Shown here: positions 43,621 to 53,372 of the stretch, one piece after another
How the letters are laid out: every line of letters starts with the position of its first letter
Numbering within the stretch: position 1 is the stretch's first letter
Assembly: GCF_000588875.1 (NCBI RefSeq)
Contig: NZ_JEMV01000010.1
Location: forward strand, 1,062 to 65,061
From: Sphingobium sp. Ant17
GTDB taxonomy: Bacteria; Pseudomonadota; Alphaproteobacteria; Sphingomonadales; Sphingomonadaceae
Length of the DNA stretch: 64,000 nt
Direction of reading: 5' to 3'
Position numbers and translations under genes: made by a program
The notes under the pieces: model-generated
What the model was told of the DNA's origin: nothing
Seen by the model: only the letters and a program-made list of their open reading frames with translations
The model's database searches: none

Positions 43621-44447
43621 TATAGCTGCCAGCCGCCGCCCGCGACGATGACCTGGCCGGTGATGTAGTCCGCTTCGGGCAAGCACAAAAGATAGACCGC
43701 GCCGGCGGCTTCCTCCGGCGTGCCCGCGCGGCCCAGCGGTATGCCCTTTTCCATCGCTTCCAAGATTTCGTCGCTGACACCGGCCTTGATGTCCTTGCCC
43801 TTCACATTGATGGTCGAACTGCCCGCCTCCCCCGCGGTCATCCGCGTCATGATCGCGCCGAAGGCGACAGCGTTGACGGTGACATTATAGCGGCCCCATT
43901 CCTTCATCACGGTCTTGGTCAGGCCCACGATCCCGGCCTTGCCAGCGGCATAGCCCGCCTGCCCAGGATTGCCGCCCAGCCCCGCGACCGAGGAGATGTT
44001 GACGACGGTGCGGCGTGTGGCGCGGCCATGTGCGGCGATCTCCGCCTTGGCCGCCGCCGCGATGACCGGTTGGGCGGCGCGCAGGATGCGGAACGGGGCG
44101 CTTAGATGCACGTCCAGCATCGCCATCCATTGTTCGTCGCTGGTCTTTTGTAGCACCGAATCCCAAGCATAGCCGGCATTGTTGACGATGATGTCGATCG
44201 TGCCGAAGGCGTCGGCCGCTGCGGCGATGAATTGCTCGCCGAAATCCAGCGCAGTTACGTCGCCCACGCATACCACTGCGCGGACACCCAGCGCCTCAAT
44301 CTCTGCGGCCGTTGCATGGGCGACGTCATCGTCCAGGTCGTTGACGACGATATGCGCGCCATTGCGCGCCAGTTTGAGCGCGATCGCCTTGCCAATGCCG
44401 CGACCCGACCCGGATACCAGGGCCACCTTACCATCCAATATCTTCAC
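43620..44447 (-). CDS. Short-chain dehydrogenase/reductase (3-hydroxyacyl-CoA dehydrogenase-like)
   Basis: 275 residues: SGSGRGIGKAIALKLA, VNNAGYAWDS, catalytic Ser in NISSVAGLGG and YAAGK. The insertion between the active site and the C-terminus (GEAGSSTINVKGKDIKAG) is unusual. The GTG at 44447 with gggaag is chosen because the protein then starts at KILDGKVALV, as usual for this group. It is the last gene of the acyl-CoA operon running from 49900 and follows the hot-dog hydratase, so it probably oxidises the 3-hydroxyacyl-CoA produced by that enzyme. Confidence 0.88.
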   Translation of the reverse strand: MKILDGKVALVSGSGRGIGKAIALKLARNGAHIVVNDLDDDVAHATAAEIEALGVRAVVCVGDVTALDFGEQFIAAAADAFGTIDIIVNNAGYAWDSVLQKTSDEQWMAMLDVHLSAPFRILRAAQPVIAAAAKAEIAAHGRATRRTVVNISSVAGLGGNPGQAGYAAGKAGIVGLTKTVMKEWGRYNVTVNAVAFGAIMTRMTAGEAGSSTINVKGKDIKAGVSDEILEAMEKGIPLGRAGTPEEAAGAVYLLCLPEADYITGQVIVAGGGWQL

Positions 44448-44464
44448 GTTACTTCCCGTTCCCT

Positions 44465-45319
44465 TCAAAATCCGGCGACGCAAGCCCGTCCACCATCCAT
44501 GACCACTATGCCCCGATCGGGGACGCTGGCGCGAAACAGCACATCAACGCCATCGCGCCAGATTTCCGTTCGCACCGTTTCACCCGGCCAGACCGGGGCG
44601 GTGAAACGCGAACTAATCGCCGTAAGAAGAGCGGGGTTGCCACCACAGCATGAATGAACCAGCGCCCGGCTGACCAGCCCCATCGTCGCCAGCCCATGCA
44701 GGATCGGTCGATCGAACCCGGCCGACGCGGCGGTTCCGGCATCCACATGCAGCGGGTTGCGATCCCCGGTCAGGCGATAGAGCAGCGCCTGGTTGATCGC
44801 GGTCGGCAGGTCGAGCAGGGCATGGGCCGGCTCATCGGGCATGGCGACGGCTGCCGCACCGGGCAGATCGCGCGGCCCGCCAAAGCCACCCGTGCCGCGC
44901 AACACCCAGGTCTCTTCCATCTCCGCGATCACCAGGTCGGTCGGCGTCATCAGGGTCCGCTTGGCACGCACCAGCGCAGGCTTGCCCGGTCCCTTATCGG
45001 CGATATCGCCAATCTCGATCCGGCCGTGCACCAGTTGGCCCAGCTCCAGCGGGCGGAACAGACGCAAACTCTGTTCGCCATGCAGGATGTTGGCCCAGTC
45101 CCAGCCCAGTTCCGCCGCCATCGGCCAGAAACCGGGCGTACCTAGCACCAGCGCCATGGTCGGCAGCACCGCCAAGTCACGCTCGAACACCAGATTCTGT
45201 TCATCGATCGGCGCGAGACCCGCGCCCACGCCCAGTGCGTAGAGGATGGCGCTGCGCGGATCGCACATATCCTCCGCCGCGGGAATGGAGTAGTCCCGCA
45301 AGCGATCCAGGTTCAACAT
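44465..45319 (-). CDS. MaoC-type double-hot-dog enoyl-CoA hydratase
   Basis: 284 residues with two hot-dog folds, as in the R-specific hydratase part of multifunctional enzyme 2 and in actinobacterial ChsH3-like proteins. The catalytic hydratase motif in the second half is LTGDRNPLHVDAGTA, followed by DRPILHGLATMGLVSRAL. It should hydrate a 2-enoyl-CoA with bulky or branched acyl group. The ATG at 45319 has gggagag seven bases upstream; a GTG at 45325 is an alternative. It sits between the acyl-CoA dehydrogenase and SDR genes. Confidence 0.89.
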   Translation of the reverse strand: MLNLDRLRDYSIPAAEDMCDPRSAILYALGVGAGLAPIDEQNLVFERDLAVLPTMALVLGTPGFWPMAAELGWDWANILHGEQSLRLFRPLELGQLVHGRIEIGDIADKGPGKPALVRAKRTLMTPTDLVIAEMEETWVLRGTGGFGGPRDLPGAAAVAMPDEPAHALLDLPTAINQALLYRLTGDRNPLHVDAGTAASAGFDRPILHGLATMGLVSRALVHSCCGGNPALLTAISSRFTAPVWPGETVRTEIWRDGVDVLFRASVPDRGIVVMDGGRACVAGF

Positions 45320-45340
45320 CGGCACTCTCCCGGCAGCAAC

Positions 45341-46498
45341 TTAGGACAGCTTGCGTTCGTCCAGCCCCAGCCCCCGCCCGATGATTTCGCGCATAATTTC
45401 GCTGGTGCCTGCAAAGATACGGCTGATCCGCGCGTCGGTATACATGCGGCTGATGCGATATTCTTCCATATAGCCTGCGCCGCCATGCAACTGGACACAT
45501 TCGTCCATGACCCGGCCCTCAAGTTCGCTGCTCAGCAGCTTGGCCGCCGATGCATCCTCCGCCGTCAATTCGCCCGCGTTCAGCAGCAGGACGCATTGGT
45601 CCACATAGGTCTGGAGCGCGTCCAATTCGGCGCGCATCGACGCCATCTTGAAGCGTGTATTCTGGAAAGCGCCGATCGGTTTGCCGAACGCCTTGCGCTC
45701 CTTCACATAATCCAGTGTGATGTCGAAGGCGGTCTGCGCCGTCGCCATGAAGCCGATCGCGGCTACCAGCCGCTCCTGCGCCAGGAAACGGGCGAGATAT
45801 TTGAAGCCCTGGGTCGGATCGCCCAGCACATTGGCCTTGGGCACCTTCACATCGTTAAAGAAGAGTTCGGCGGTGTCCTGCGCCTTCAGGCCCATCTTGG
45901 CGAGTTTGCGGCCGCGTTCGAACCCGTCCATGCCACGTTCAACCACGAACAGGCCAAGGCCATGGCGGCTGTTGGGATCGGTCCGCGCGGCAACCACGAT
46001 CAGGTCGCCCAATATGCCGTTGGAGATATAGGTTTTCGCGCCGTTCAAAAGCCAATGGCCGCCCTGATCGGTGGCGCTGGTTCGCATCCCGGCCAGGTCG
46101 CTGCCCGTCGAAGGTTCCGTCATCGCGACGGCCAGGATCTTTTCGCCGTTAACGATGCCGGGCATCCAGCGATCCTTCTGTTCATCATTGCCCAGTTTGG
46201 CGAAGTAGGGCGCGACGAGATCATTATGCAGGTTGATGTAGAAACCCACATCGCCATGGCGCATATTTTCTTCGATGATGATCTGTTCGAAGCGGAAATC
46301 GTCGATCCCCGCGCCGCCATATTTTTCGTCCGCCCAGGTGCAGAGCAGACCCTGCGCCCCGGCTTTGAGATACAGCTCGCGGTCGACAATGCCCTGTTCG
46401 CGAAACCGCTCGGCATGGGCGCCGACTTCGGTGCTCATGAATTTGACGACGCTGTCGCGAAACTGTTCATGTTCCGGTTCGAAGATGAGGCGTCTCAT
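45341..46498 (-). CDS. Acyl-CoA dehydrogenase
   Basis: 385 residues. ACAD signatures include AVAMTEPSTGSDLAGM, RKAFGKPIGAFQNTRFK, QLHGGAGYMEEYRISRMY and the terminal IFAGTSEIMREIIGR. It forms the 2,3-double bond of an acyl-CoA and passes electrons to ETF. The layout resembles long-chain or branched acyl-CoA dehydrogenases. Its start overlaps the fadJ-like stop by 4 bases, so the genes are translationally coupled. Confidence 0.93.
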   Translation of the reverse strand: MRRLIFEPEHEQFRDSVVKFMSTEVGAHAERFREQGIVDRELYLKAGAQGLLCTWADEKYGGAGIDDFRFEQIIIEENMRHGDVGFYINLHNDLVAPYFAKLGNDEQKDRWMPGIVNGEKILAVAMTEPSTGSDLAGMRTSATDQGGHWLLNGAKTYISNGILGDLIVVAARTDPNSRHGLGLFVVERGMDGFERGRKLAKMGLKAQDTAELFFNDVKVPKANVLGDPTQGFKYLARFLAQERLVAAIGFMATAQTAFDITLDYVKERKAFGKPIGAFQNTRFKMASMRAELDALQTYVDQCVLLLNAGELTAEDASAAKLLSSELEGRVMDECVQLHGGAGYMEEYRISRMYTDARISRIFAGTSEIMREIIGRGLGLDERKLS

Positions 46499-48663
46499 GC
46501 CGGGACCGGCTCCTTGACCGTGGTTTCGCTGGCGGGGGTGTAGAAATCTTCACCCCGCGCCGCCTTGTCGCGCAGCCAGGCGGACGGCAGGAAGCGCGGC
46601 CCGTAAAGCTGCGCCAGACGGTCAGATTCCTGTACGAATGTTTTGATGCCGATGGTGTCGATATAGCTGATCGTGCCGCCGGTCCACGCTGGGAATCCCC
46701 AGCCATAGATCGCGCCAAGATCGGCATCCTGCGGCGTTTCCAGGACATTTTCTTCCAGGCACCGGGCGGTTTCCATAGCCTGCGCATAGAGATAGCGCTG
46801 CTTGAGTTCCTCGATGTCCCAGTCCGCTTTGGTGGGGAAATGATCGGCCAGCCCTTTCCACAGATGCTTCTTGCCGCCTTCGGGATAGTCGTAGAAGGCC
46901 CCGCCTGCTTTGCGGCTGGAGCGGCCGATCTCGTCCTTCATACGGCGCATGACGGCAACGCCGGCGGGCGGCGTATAGGCGTCGCCTTCCTCGGCGATCG
47001 CCTGATCGACGATCTTGAGCGGCAGGTCGAGCGTCAGTTCGTCCAGCAGCGCCAACGGGCCAACGGGCATCCCTACCGCCTTGGCCGCATTCTCGATCAC
47101 CGCAGGCGGCACGCCTTCAGCCAGCATCGCCGCGCCTTCGTGGATCAGCATCTGGAACACGCGGCTGGTGTAGAAGCCGCGGCTGTCGTTGACGACGATC
47201 GGCGTTTTGCGCAGTTGGGCGATATAATCGAGGCCCTTGGCCAGCGTCGCCTTGCTGGTCTGCTTGCCCATGATGACTTCGACCAGGCCCATGCGCTCGA
47301 CCGGCGAGAAGAAGTGCAGGCCGATAAACTGGTCGGGGCGCTGTGATGCCTGCGCCAGTTGAGATATCGGCAGGGTCGAGGTGTTGGAGGCGAACACTGC
47401 ATGGTCGGGCAACACCGCTTCGGCTTTGCGCGTCGTTTCCGCCTTGATCCCGGTGTCCTCGAACACCGCCTCTACCACGAGGTCGCAGCCGTCGAGCAGG
47501 GCGAAATCGTCGGTAGGGGTTATGCGGGCGAGGACGGCGTCGGCCTTGTCCTGTTTCGTCTTGCCCTTTTCGATCAGCTTGCCCAGCACCCTGGCCGCAT
47601 AATCCTTGCCCTTTTGTGCGGTCGCGGTGTCGCGGTCGATCAGGATCACCTCGATCCCCGCATTAGCGGAGACATAGGCAATGCCCGCGCCCATCATGCC
47701 CGCGCCCAGCACGCCGACCTTCTTCGCCGCGAATTTCTCAAAGCCTTCGGGACGGCGCGCGCCCTTTTCAGCGGCCTGCTTGGAAATGAAGGTGGTGCGA
47801 ATGATGTTGCGCGCGACCGGATCGGTCAGCAGCTTGGCGAAATATTTGCCCTCGACGGTCAGCGCCTTGTCGAAGGGCAGTTGCAGACCCTGGAACACGC
47901 AATTGAGGATCGCCAGCGGAGCTGGCTGATTATAGCCCACTTTGGCGATGCCACCCGTCGCCATCATATAAGCCGTCGAGTCTTCAGGGACGGTCAGCCC
48001 TTTCTTCTGCGGTGGGGTCCAGCCCTTGACGTCCCATGGCTTGACCGGGTCGGGCGCGGTCGCAAGCCAGGCTTTGGCCGCGTCGATCAGCGTGTCGGCG
48101 GAAACCACCTCGTCCACGATCTTCAGCTTAAGGGCTTCGGCGGGGCCGACCGAACGGCCCGACAGCAGCAGGTCGAACGCGGTTTTCATCCCCGCGATCA
48201 GGCCCAGCCGCACCGTGCCGCCCGATCCAGGAAGCAGGCCGACATTGACTTCTGGCAGGCCAACCTGCACCTTTGCGTCGTCCACCAATATGCGCCGATG
48301 GCAGGCAAGCGTGAGTTCGAACCCACCGCCCAGCGCCAGCCCGTTGATCGCCGCGACCCAGGGCTTGCCCGACTGTTCGATCGCCCGGTGCATGTCGGTC
48401 GCGCGCTTGGAGAAAGCGTAGGCTTGGCTTGCCGTCAGCGTGCCGAAGCCGTTGACCAGTTGCTTAAGGTCGGCACCCGCCATGAAGCTGGCCTTGGCCG
48501 ATGTCAGGATGACACCCGTGATGCTGTCATCTTCCGCGATCTGCTTCGTCACCGCTTCCATATCGGCTAAAAAAGCGTCGTTGACGACGTTCATCGATTC
48601 TTCCGCGTCGAGGGTCAGGATCGCGAAGCCGTCATCGGCCTTTTGCAGTTGCATGGTCTTCAT
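46495..48663 (-). CDS. fadJ: Multifunctional enoyl-CoA hydratase/3-hydroxyacyl-CoA dehydrogenase
   Basis: 722 residues: N-terminal crotonase domain with KASFMAGADLKQL and NGLALGGGFELTLACH; then the NAD-binding domain KVGVLGAGMMGAGIAYVSA; then the C-terminal 3-hydroxyacyl-CoA dehydrogenase domain with FIGLHFFSPVERMGLVEVI and RGFYTSRVFQM. It carries out hydration and oxidation of ordinary acyl-CoA. It is placed between thiolase and acyl-CoA dehydrogenase genes, giving a complete beta-oxidation set. fadJ/fadB is used as the family symbol; the sequence does not separate the two. Confidence 0.93.
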   Translation of the reverse strand: MKTMQLQKADDGFAILTLDAEESMNVVNDAFLADMEAVTKQIAEDDSITGVILTSAKASFMAGADLKQLVNGFGTLTASQAYAFSKRATDMHRAIEQSGKPWVAAINGLALGGGFELTLACHRRILVDDAKVQVGLPEVNVGLLPGSGGTVRLGLIAGMKTAFDLLLSGRSVGPAEALKLKIVDEVVSADTLIDAAKAWLATAPDPVKPWDVKGWTPPQKKGLTVPEDSTAYMMATGGIAKVGYNQPAPLAILNCVFQGLQLPFDKALTVEGKYFAKLLTDPVARNIIRTTFISKQAAEKGARRPEGFEKFAAKKVGVLGAGMMGAGIAYVSANAGIEVILIDRDTATAQKGKDYAARVLGKLIEKGKTKQDKADAVLARITPTDDFALLDGCDLVVEAVFEDTGIKAETTRKAEAVLPDHAVFASNTSTLPISQLAQASQRPDQFIGLHFFSPVERMGLVEVIMGKQTSKATLAKGLDYIAQLRKTPIVVNDSRGFYTSRVFQMLIHEGAAMLAEGVPPAVIENAAKAVGMPVGPLALLDELTLDLPLKIVDQAIAEEGDAYTPPAGVAVMRRMKDEIGRSSRKAGGAFYDYPEGGKKHLWKGLADHFPTKADWDIEELKQRYLYAQAMETARCLEENVLETPQDADLGAIYGWGFPAWTGGTISYIDTIGIKTFVQESDRLAQLYGPRFLPSAWLRDKAARGEDFYTPASETTVKEPVPA

Positions 48664-48697
48664 GGAATGTCCCGCTCTATAGTTCGCAAGGGCGCGT

Positions 48698-49900
48698 TCA
48701 GACGCGCTCGATGATGGCGGCCGTGCCCAGGCCGTTGGCGGCGCACAGCGTGATGAGGCCAGTTGCTGCGTCGCGCCGTTCCAGTTCGTCCAGAACGGTG
48801 CCCAGGATCATCGCGCCGGTCGCGCCGAGCGGATGGCCCATAGCGATCGCACCGCCATTCACGTTGATCTGGTCATCGGGGATGTCGAGGTCACGCTGGA
48901 AGCGCATCACGACGCTGGCGAAGGCTTCGTTCAGTTCCCACAAGTCAATGTCCTTTTCGGTCATCCCGCCTGCCTTCAACGCCTTGCGCGACACGGCGGT
49001 GGGCGCGGTCAGCATGATCGTGGGTTCAGAGCCGATATTGGCATAGGAGCGGATACGCCCGCGCGGCTTCAATCCCGCTTTCTCGCCGAATGCCTTCGAT
49101 CCCACCAGCACCAATCCAGAACCATCGACGATGCCGGAGCTGTTGCCGCCGTGGTGGACATAGTTGATTTCTTCCAGCTCGGGATATTTCGCTTTGCCCA
49201 CTGCCTCGAACCCTGCCTTGCCATAGCCTTCGAACGCCGGCTTGAGCTTGGCGAGGCTTTCGACCGTGGTGCCGGGGCGCATATGTTCGTCGCGTTCGAG
49301 GATGACTTCACCCAGCACATCTGTCACCGGGACGATCGAGCGCTTGAAATAGCCCTGGTCCCAGGCATGGGCGGCCTTGCGCTGGCTTTCGACGGCGAAG
49401 CCGTCGACATCCTCGCGGGTATATCCGTCGAGCGTGGCGATAATGTCCGCGCCGATGCCTTGGGGGGCGTAATAATTGCTGAAAGCCACGGCGGGGTCTG
49501 ACGTCCAGGCGCCGGAGTCATAGCCCATCACCGTGCGACTCATCGACTCAACGCCGCCGCCGATACCCGCGTCGATCATCCCGGCATGAACCTGCGCAGC
49601 GATCAAGCTGACCGCGTCAAGGCCGGTGGCGCAGAAGCGATGAATCTGCTGCCCCGCGACGGTCTGGGCATAGCCTGCCTGCAACACCGCCGCGCGCGCC
49701 AATACTCCGCCCTGTTCGCCGACCGGCTGTGCCATGCCAATGATCACATCGTCGAGCAGCGCGGTATCGAGATTGTTGCGCGACTGAAGCGCCTTGAGCA
49801 ACTGCGTCGCCAATTCGACCGAGCTTATCTCATGCAGCGCGCCATCCGGGCGGCCCTTGCCGCGCGGCGTGCGAACATGATCGTAGATATAGGCTTCCAT
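48698..49900 (-). CDS. Acetyl-CoA C-acyltransferase (thiolase)
   Basis: 400 residues. The nucleophilic cysteine is in IHRFCATGLDAVSLIAAQV. The second active-site region is ELNEAFASVVMRF, with GGAIAMGHPLGATGAMI and the C-terminal TLCAANGLGTAAIIE (general-base Cys). It cleaves 3-ketoacyl-CoA with CoA. The ATG at 49900 begins MEAYIYDHVRTPRGKG, the usual thiolase start. It leads the minus-strand beta-oxidation operon and is divergent from the acyl-CoA ligase gene. Confidence 0.93.
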   Translation of the reverse strand: MEAYIYDHVRTPRGKGRPDGALHEISSVELATQLLKALQSRNNLDTALLDDVIIGMAQPVGEQGGVLARAAVLQAGYAQTVAGQQIHRFCATGLDAVSLIAAQVHAGMIDAGIGGGVESMSRTVMGYDSGAWTSDPAVAFSNYYAPQGIGADIIATLDGYTREDVDGFAVESQRKAAHAWDQGYFKRSIVPVTDVLGEVILERDEHMRPGTTVESLAKLKPAFEGYGKAGFEAVGKAKYPELEEINYVHHGGNSSGIVDGSGLVLVGSKAFGEKAGLKPRGRIRSYANIGSEPTIMLTAPTAVSRKALKAGGMTEKDIDLWELNEAFASVVMRFQRDLDIPDDQINVNGGAIAMGHPLGATGAMILGTVLDELERRDAATGLITLCAANGLGTAAIIERV

Positions 49901-49968
49901 CGTAAATTCCCGATCCGTGATCCGATATTTTGCTGTGTCCGCTCTTGGCGTGGGCGGCCCTGTCCGCA

Positions 49969-49983
49969 CCTATCCAACGAAAG
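49969..49983 (+). promoter_or_regulatory. Candidate regulon operator CCTATCCAACGAAAG
   Basis: Midway in the divergent gap between thiolase and acyl-CoA ligase genes, 69 bases from the ligase start and 68 from the thiolase start. The extended sequence CACCTAyCCAACGAAAGGCG is shared with the copy at 63171 at 19 of 20 positions. Confidence 0.6.
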
Positions 49984-50052
49984 GCGCATGGACGGACGCA
50001 CGCTGCAATCTGAAGGCCAATCGGGATCTACGGGTATTAGGAGCGGGCTTTC

Positions 50053-51723
50053 GTGGGCATCAAGGGCGAGAACAGCGCCGCAATTCGCATCTCTGCGACA
50101 ACCCTGGGCGACCTGCTGATGAAGGGGTGGGACAAGGGCGGCGGCAAGGAGGCGCTGGTATTTCCGGGCGAACGCAAAAGCTATGATGATGTGGTGGCTG
50201 GCGTAATTAACCGCGCGCGCGGACTGAAGGCGCTGGGCATCGGGCGCGGCGACCATGTCGGCATCTTGCTGCCGTCCAGCATAGAATTTGTCGAGGCGCT
50301 GTTCGCCAACGCGATGTGTGGCGCGGTGTCGGTGCTGATGAACGCGCGCTACAAGGCGCCGGAAATGGCCTATGTCGCGCAAAATGCCGATCTGCGCGCG
50401 ATCGTGACCAATGATTTGGTAACCGAGCATGTCGATTTCGGCGCGCGGCTGGTGGAGGCCTTTCCCGACCTACCGACAGCGGCCGATCCCGCTGCCCTGA
50501 CCCTTGCAGGCACGCCGCTGCTGACGCAGATCATCATGCTGGGCGGGCGTTCCGCGCCCGGCTTCGTCGACCAGGCCCGGTTCGATGCGGCGGTACAAAG
50601 CGTCAGCGAAAGCGACATCCACGACACGCGCCTGACCGTGCGGGTGCGCGATACCGCGATGATCCTCTACACTTCCGGCACATCGGCCAATCCCAAGGGG
50701 TGCCTGCTCAGCCATGAGGCAGTGACGCGCGAGGCGAACAATCTGGCGCGCTATCGCTGGGGCTTCCAGCCTGACGAGCGGGCCTGGTCGCCGCTGCCAC
50801 TGTTCCATATCGCGGCGATGCTGTGCATGTTGGGAGCGATGGATGTAGGCGGCACCTTTATCGGCCAGCCGCATTTCGACGCCGGGGAAAGCCTGCGCCA
50901 GATCGAGGCGGAGCAGGTGACGATGATGTTCCTGCCCTTCGTCACTTTCCATCAGGCGATGATTGCTCACCCCGATTGGGACAAGACGGATATGTCATCC
51001 GTCCGTCTGCAAAATAGCTGCTTTGCGTTCATGCCGGACCGGGTTGGGCAGGCCTATCGCGACAAGGCCCCAAATATGCTGCAAGTGGGCACCATGGGCA
51101 TGACCGAGGCGACCGGCATCGTCACCACTGGCGGCCCAGCTATGGACCCGGAAATGGGTTTCAGAAAACTGGGCTACCCGCTCGCCGGGATCGAGATGAA
51201 GATCGTCGACCCCGATACCGGCGCGGAACGGGGCGTGGACGAGCGGGGCGAGATTTTGATCCGGGGCTATAATCTGTTCGACGGCTACTATCGCGACGCG
51301 GAAAAGACCGCCGAAGCGATCGACGTGGACGGATGGTATCATAGCGCCGACATCGGATCGATCGATGCGGACGGCCATATGATGTTCCATGGCCGGTTCA
51401 AGGATATGCTGAAAGTCGGTGGCGAGAATGTCGCAGCGGCCGAGGTCGAGGCGGTGCTGGCCAGCCACCCAGCCGTGCGGCTGGCGCAGGTCATCGGCTT
51501 GCCCGACGATCGGCTGGCCGAGATTCCGGCGGCCTATATCGAGCGCGATGGCTACGTCGCGGTGGAGCCGGACGAACTGATCGCCTACACCAAATCGCGC
51601 CTGGCGTCGTTCAAGGTGCCGCGCCACATAAGATTTATCGACGAATGGCCGATGTCGGCGTCGAAGATCCAGAAGTTCAAACTGCGCGCGGCGCTGATGG
51701 CCGAACTAGGCCTGAGCGACTGA
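50053..51723 (+). CDS. Acyl-CoA synthetase (AMP-forming)
   Basis: 556 residues of the adenylate-forming family. The AMP-binding P-loop is ILYTSGTSANPKGCLLSHEA. Later motifs are GTMGMTEATGIVTTGG, GWYHSADIGSIDADGHM and FKDMLKVGGENVAAAEVE, with the catalytic lysine region MSASKIQKFKLR. It would activate a carboxylic acid substrate or intermediate to its CoA thioester for the divergent beta-oxidation operon. The GTG at 50053 is used because the protein then has normal length. The acyl group cannot be predicted. Confidence 0.91.
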   Translation: MGIKGENSAAIRISATTLGDLLMKGWDKGGGKEALVFPGERKSYDDVVAGVINRARGLKALGIGRGDHVGILLPSSIEFVEALFANAMCGAVSVLMNARYKAPEMAYVAQNADLRAIVTNDLVTEHVDFGARLVEAFPDLPTAADPAALTLAGTPLLTQIIMLGGRSAPGFVDQARFDAAVQSVSESDIHDTRLTVRVRDTAMILYTSGTSANPKGCLLSHEAVTREANNLARYRWGFQPDERAWSPLPLFHIAAMLCMLGAMDVGGTFIGQPHFDAGESLRQIEAEQVTMMFLPFVTFHQAMIAHPDWDKTDMSSVRLQNSCFAFMPDRVGQAYRDKAPNMLQVGTMGMTEATGIVTTGGPAMDPEMGFRKLGYPLAGIEMKIVDPDTGAERGVDERGEILIRGYNLFDGYYRDAEKTAEAIDVDGWYHSADIGSIDADGHMMFHGRFKDMLKVGGENVAAAEVEAVLASHPAVRLAQVIGLPDDRLAEIPAAYIERDGYVAVEPDELIAYTKSRLASFKVPRHIRFIDEWPMSASKIQKFKLRAALMAELGLSD

Positions 51724-51749
51724 CAAGGCAGAAAAATAGGAGAGGTTGA

Positions 51750-52531
51750 ATGCGGGTCATCATCACAGGCGCGGCGAGCGGCATCGGGCGGGCCTGCGCG
51801 CAATTGCTGGCCGCAGGCAGCGTAATCGCGGGCGAGCATCAGTTGCTGTTGGCCGATCGGGATGCCGCCAATCTTGAGAGCGTAGCCGATGCGATCGGAC
51901 CGGCGGCGGCGACCTGCGTGGTCGACCTAGCCGAGCTGGATTGCGGCGACCGGATCGTCGCGGCGGCAATGGCGCATATGGACGGGATCGACGCAGTCAT
52001 CAGCAATGCCGGAATCATCATGGGCGGGGCGCTGATTGATCTGCCCGCCAGCGACTTCGACCGTATATTCGCGATTAACACACGGTCCGCCTGGCTGCTG
52101 GCCAAGGCGGCGCATCCGCATCTCAAGGCCAGCGGCGGGGCGTTCGTGGCCACCGCATCCATGTCCGCCACCGCGCCGACGCCTGCGCTAGGTTTCTACT
52201 CGTGCAGCAAGGCCGCGTTACTGATGATGATCCGGCAGCTCAGCATCGAATGGGGACCGGACGCATTCGGTGCAACACCGTGTCCCCTGGCCCGACCTAT
52301 ACGCCGATGACGGCAGCAGGCTATGACGACCCGGCGAGGCGCGACCAGCGCGAGGCGACCATACCGCTGCGCAAGCTGGGCGTGGCGGAGGATGTTGCCA
52401 ACGCCATCCTATTCCTGATCGGGCCCCATGCGGGGCACATCAGCGGCATCGACATATTGGTCGATGGCGGGATGAGCAACATGCTGATGCCCGCCAGTGG
52501 TGGCGGCACCGGGCAGAAGCGGCAGAATTAG
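51750..52531 (+). CDS. Short-chain dehydrogenase/reductase, with a 1-base deletion
   Basis: 260 residues after repair: TGAASGIGRACAQLLAAG, ISNAGIIMGG, Ser in ATASMSATAPT and YSCSK, then CNTVSPGPTYTPMT and the C-terminal SGIDILVDGGMSN. The frame breaks near 52272 (IEWGPD then GIRCNTVSPG); a G is missing in gacg(g)catt. It follows the acyl-CoA ligase gene by 26 bases and probably forms a two-gene unit. It converges with the GntR gene eight bases further on. Confidence 0.88.
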
Positions 52532-52538
52532 GATGGGG

Positions 52539-53255
52539 TCAGGCCGCCCGCACCTGTGTTTTCTGGCCCGGCAGGCGCATCGCGCCGTCCTGTGCATCAA
52601 CCAGCAGGCGGGCGGTCGCCACCAAGTGATCGCCCAGCAGCGCGACCGCCCGATCGGCGTCGCGGCGCAACGTCGCGGTGACGATATCGCTATGTTCATG
52701 GACCAAGTCGCGCTCGCCGGTCGCCAGCGGGACGGTCAGGTAGCGATAGCGTTCCGATTGCGCGTAGAGCCAGTCGCGCATCCGCAGCAGCCAGGGGCTG
52801 TCGCAGGCGGCCACCAAAGCATGGTGGAATGCGCCATGGGCGTCGGCATAATCCTCGTTCAGGCGGGCAGGATCAGTGGGATCGCGGGTCGGCGTCTTGC
52901 TGAGGCGATGGGCGGCGCTGACGATCGCGGATTCCCAGTCCAGCCCGCCGCGTGCGATGGCGCGTCGCAGGCATTGCCCCTCTATATCGCTGCGCACTGT
53001 CACCAGATCCATCAGGTCGCCGATCGAAATCGGCGTCGCGCGAAAGCCCCGCGCATCGTCTTGCGTCACGAAACCTTCGGACGTCAGGCGCGACAGGGCT
53101 TCGCGCACAGCGCCCAGGCTGAAGCCGCGATTGTCGGACACGTCTTTGATATTGATCCGATCGCCCGGCACCAGCCGGCACGTCAGGAGATCGTCCCGCA
53201 ACTGGCGATAGGCCCGCTCGGTCAGGCTCAGCTTCTTCATCATCGCCAAAGCCAT
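52539..53255 (-). CDS. GntR-family (FadR/FCD) transcriptional regulator
   Basis: 238 residues. The N-terminal winged helix-turn-helix shows TERAYRQLRDDLLTCRLVPGDRI and GFSLGAVREALSRLTSEGFV. The C-terminal FCD ligand domain contains ADAHGAFHHALVAACDSPWLLR. It is divergent from the long plus-strand operon (53373 onward) and probably represses it, binding the AT-rich repeats in the gap. The inducer is likely a CoA thioester or organic acid of this branch. Confidence 0.92.
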   Translation of the reverse strand: MALAMMKKLSLTERAYRQLRDDLLTCRLVPGDRINIKDVSDNRGFSLGAVREALSRLTSEGFVTQDDARGFRATPISIGDLMDLVTVRSDIEGQCLRRAIARGGLDWESAIVSAAHRLSKTPTRDPTDPARLNEDYADAHGAFHHALVAACDSPWLLRMRDWLYAQSERYRYLTVPLATGERDLVHEHSDIVTATLRRDADRAVALLGDHLVATARLLVDAQDGAMRLPGQKTQVRAA

Positions 53256-53282
53256 AGCAGTTTTGAAGCCAGAGGCAAATAC

Positions 53283-53315
53283 GAATAGTATATTTCAGTT
53301 ATCGGAATATATTTC
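53283..53315. promoter_or_regulatory. Candidate GntR operator
   Basis: Two AT-rich near-palindromic repeats, GAATAGTATATTTC (53283-53296) and GGAATATATTTC (53304-53315), start 21 bases apart in the 117-base divergent gap between GntR and FAH genes. They stand out from the GC-rich background and probably overlap the promoter. Confidence 0.5.
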
Positions 53316-53372
53316 ATGTTGACCCGGAGGGCGGCGCCCCTCACGGTGGCAGGGTATCAGGAGGATAGAATC

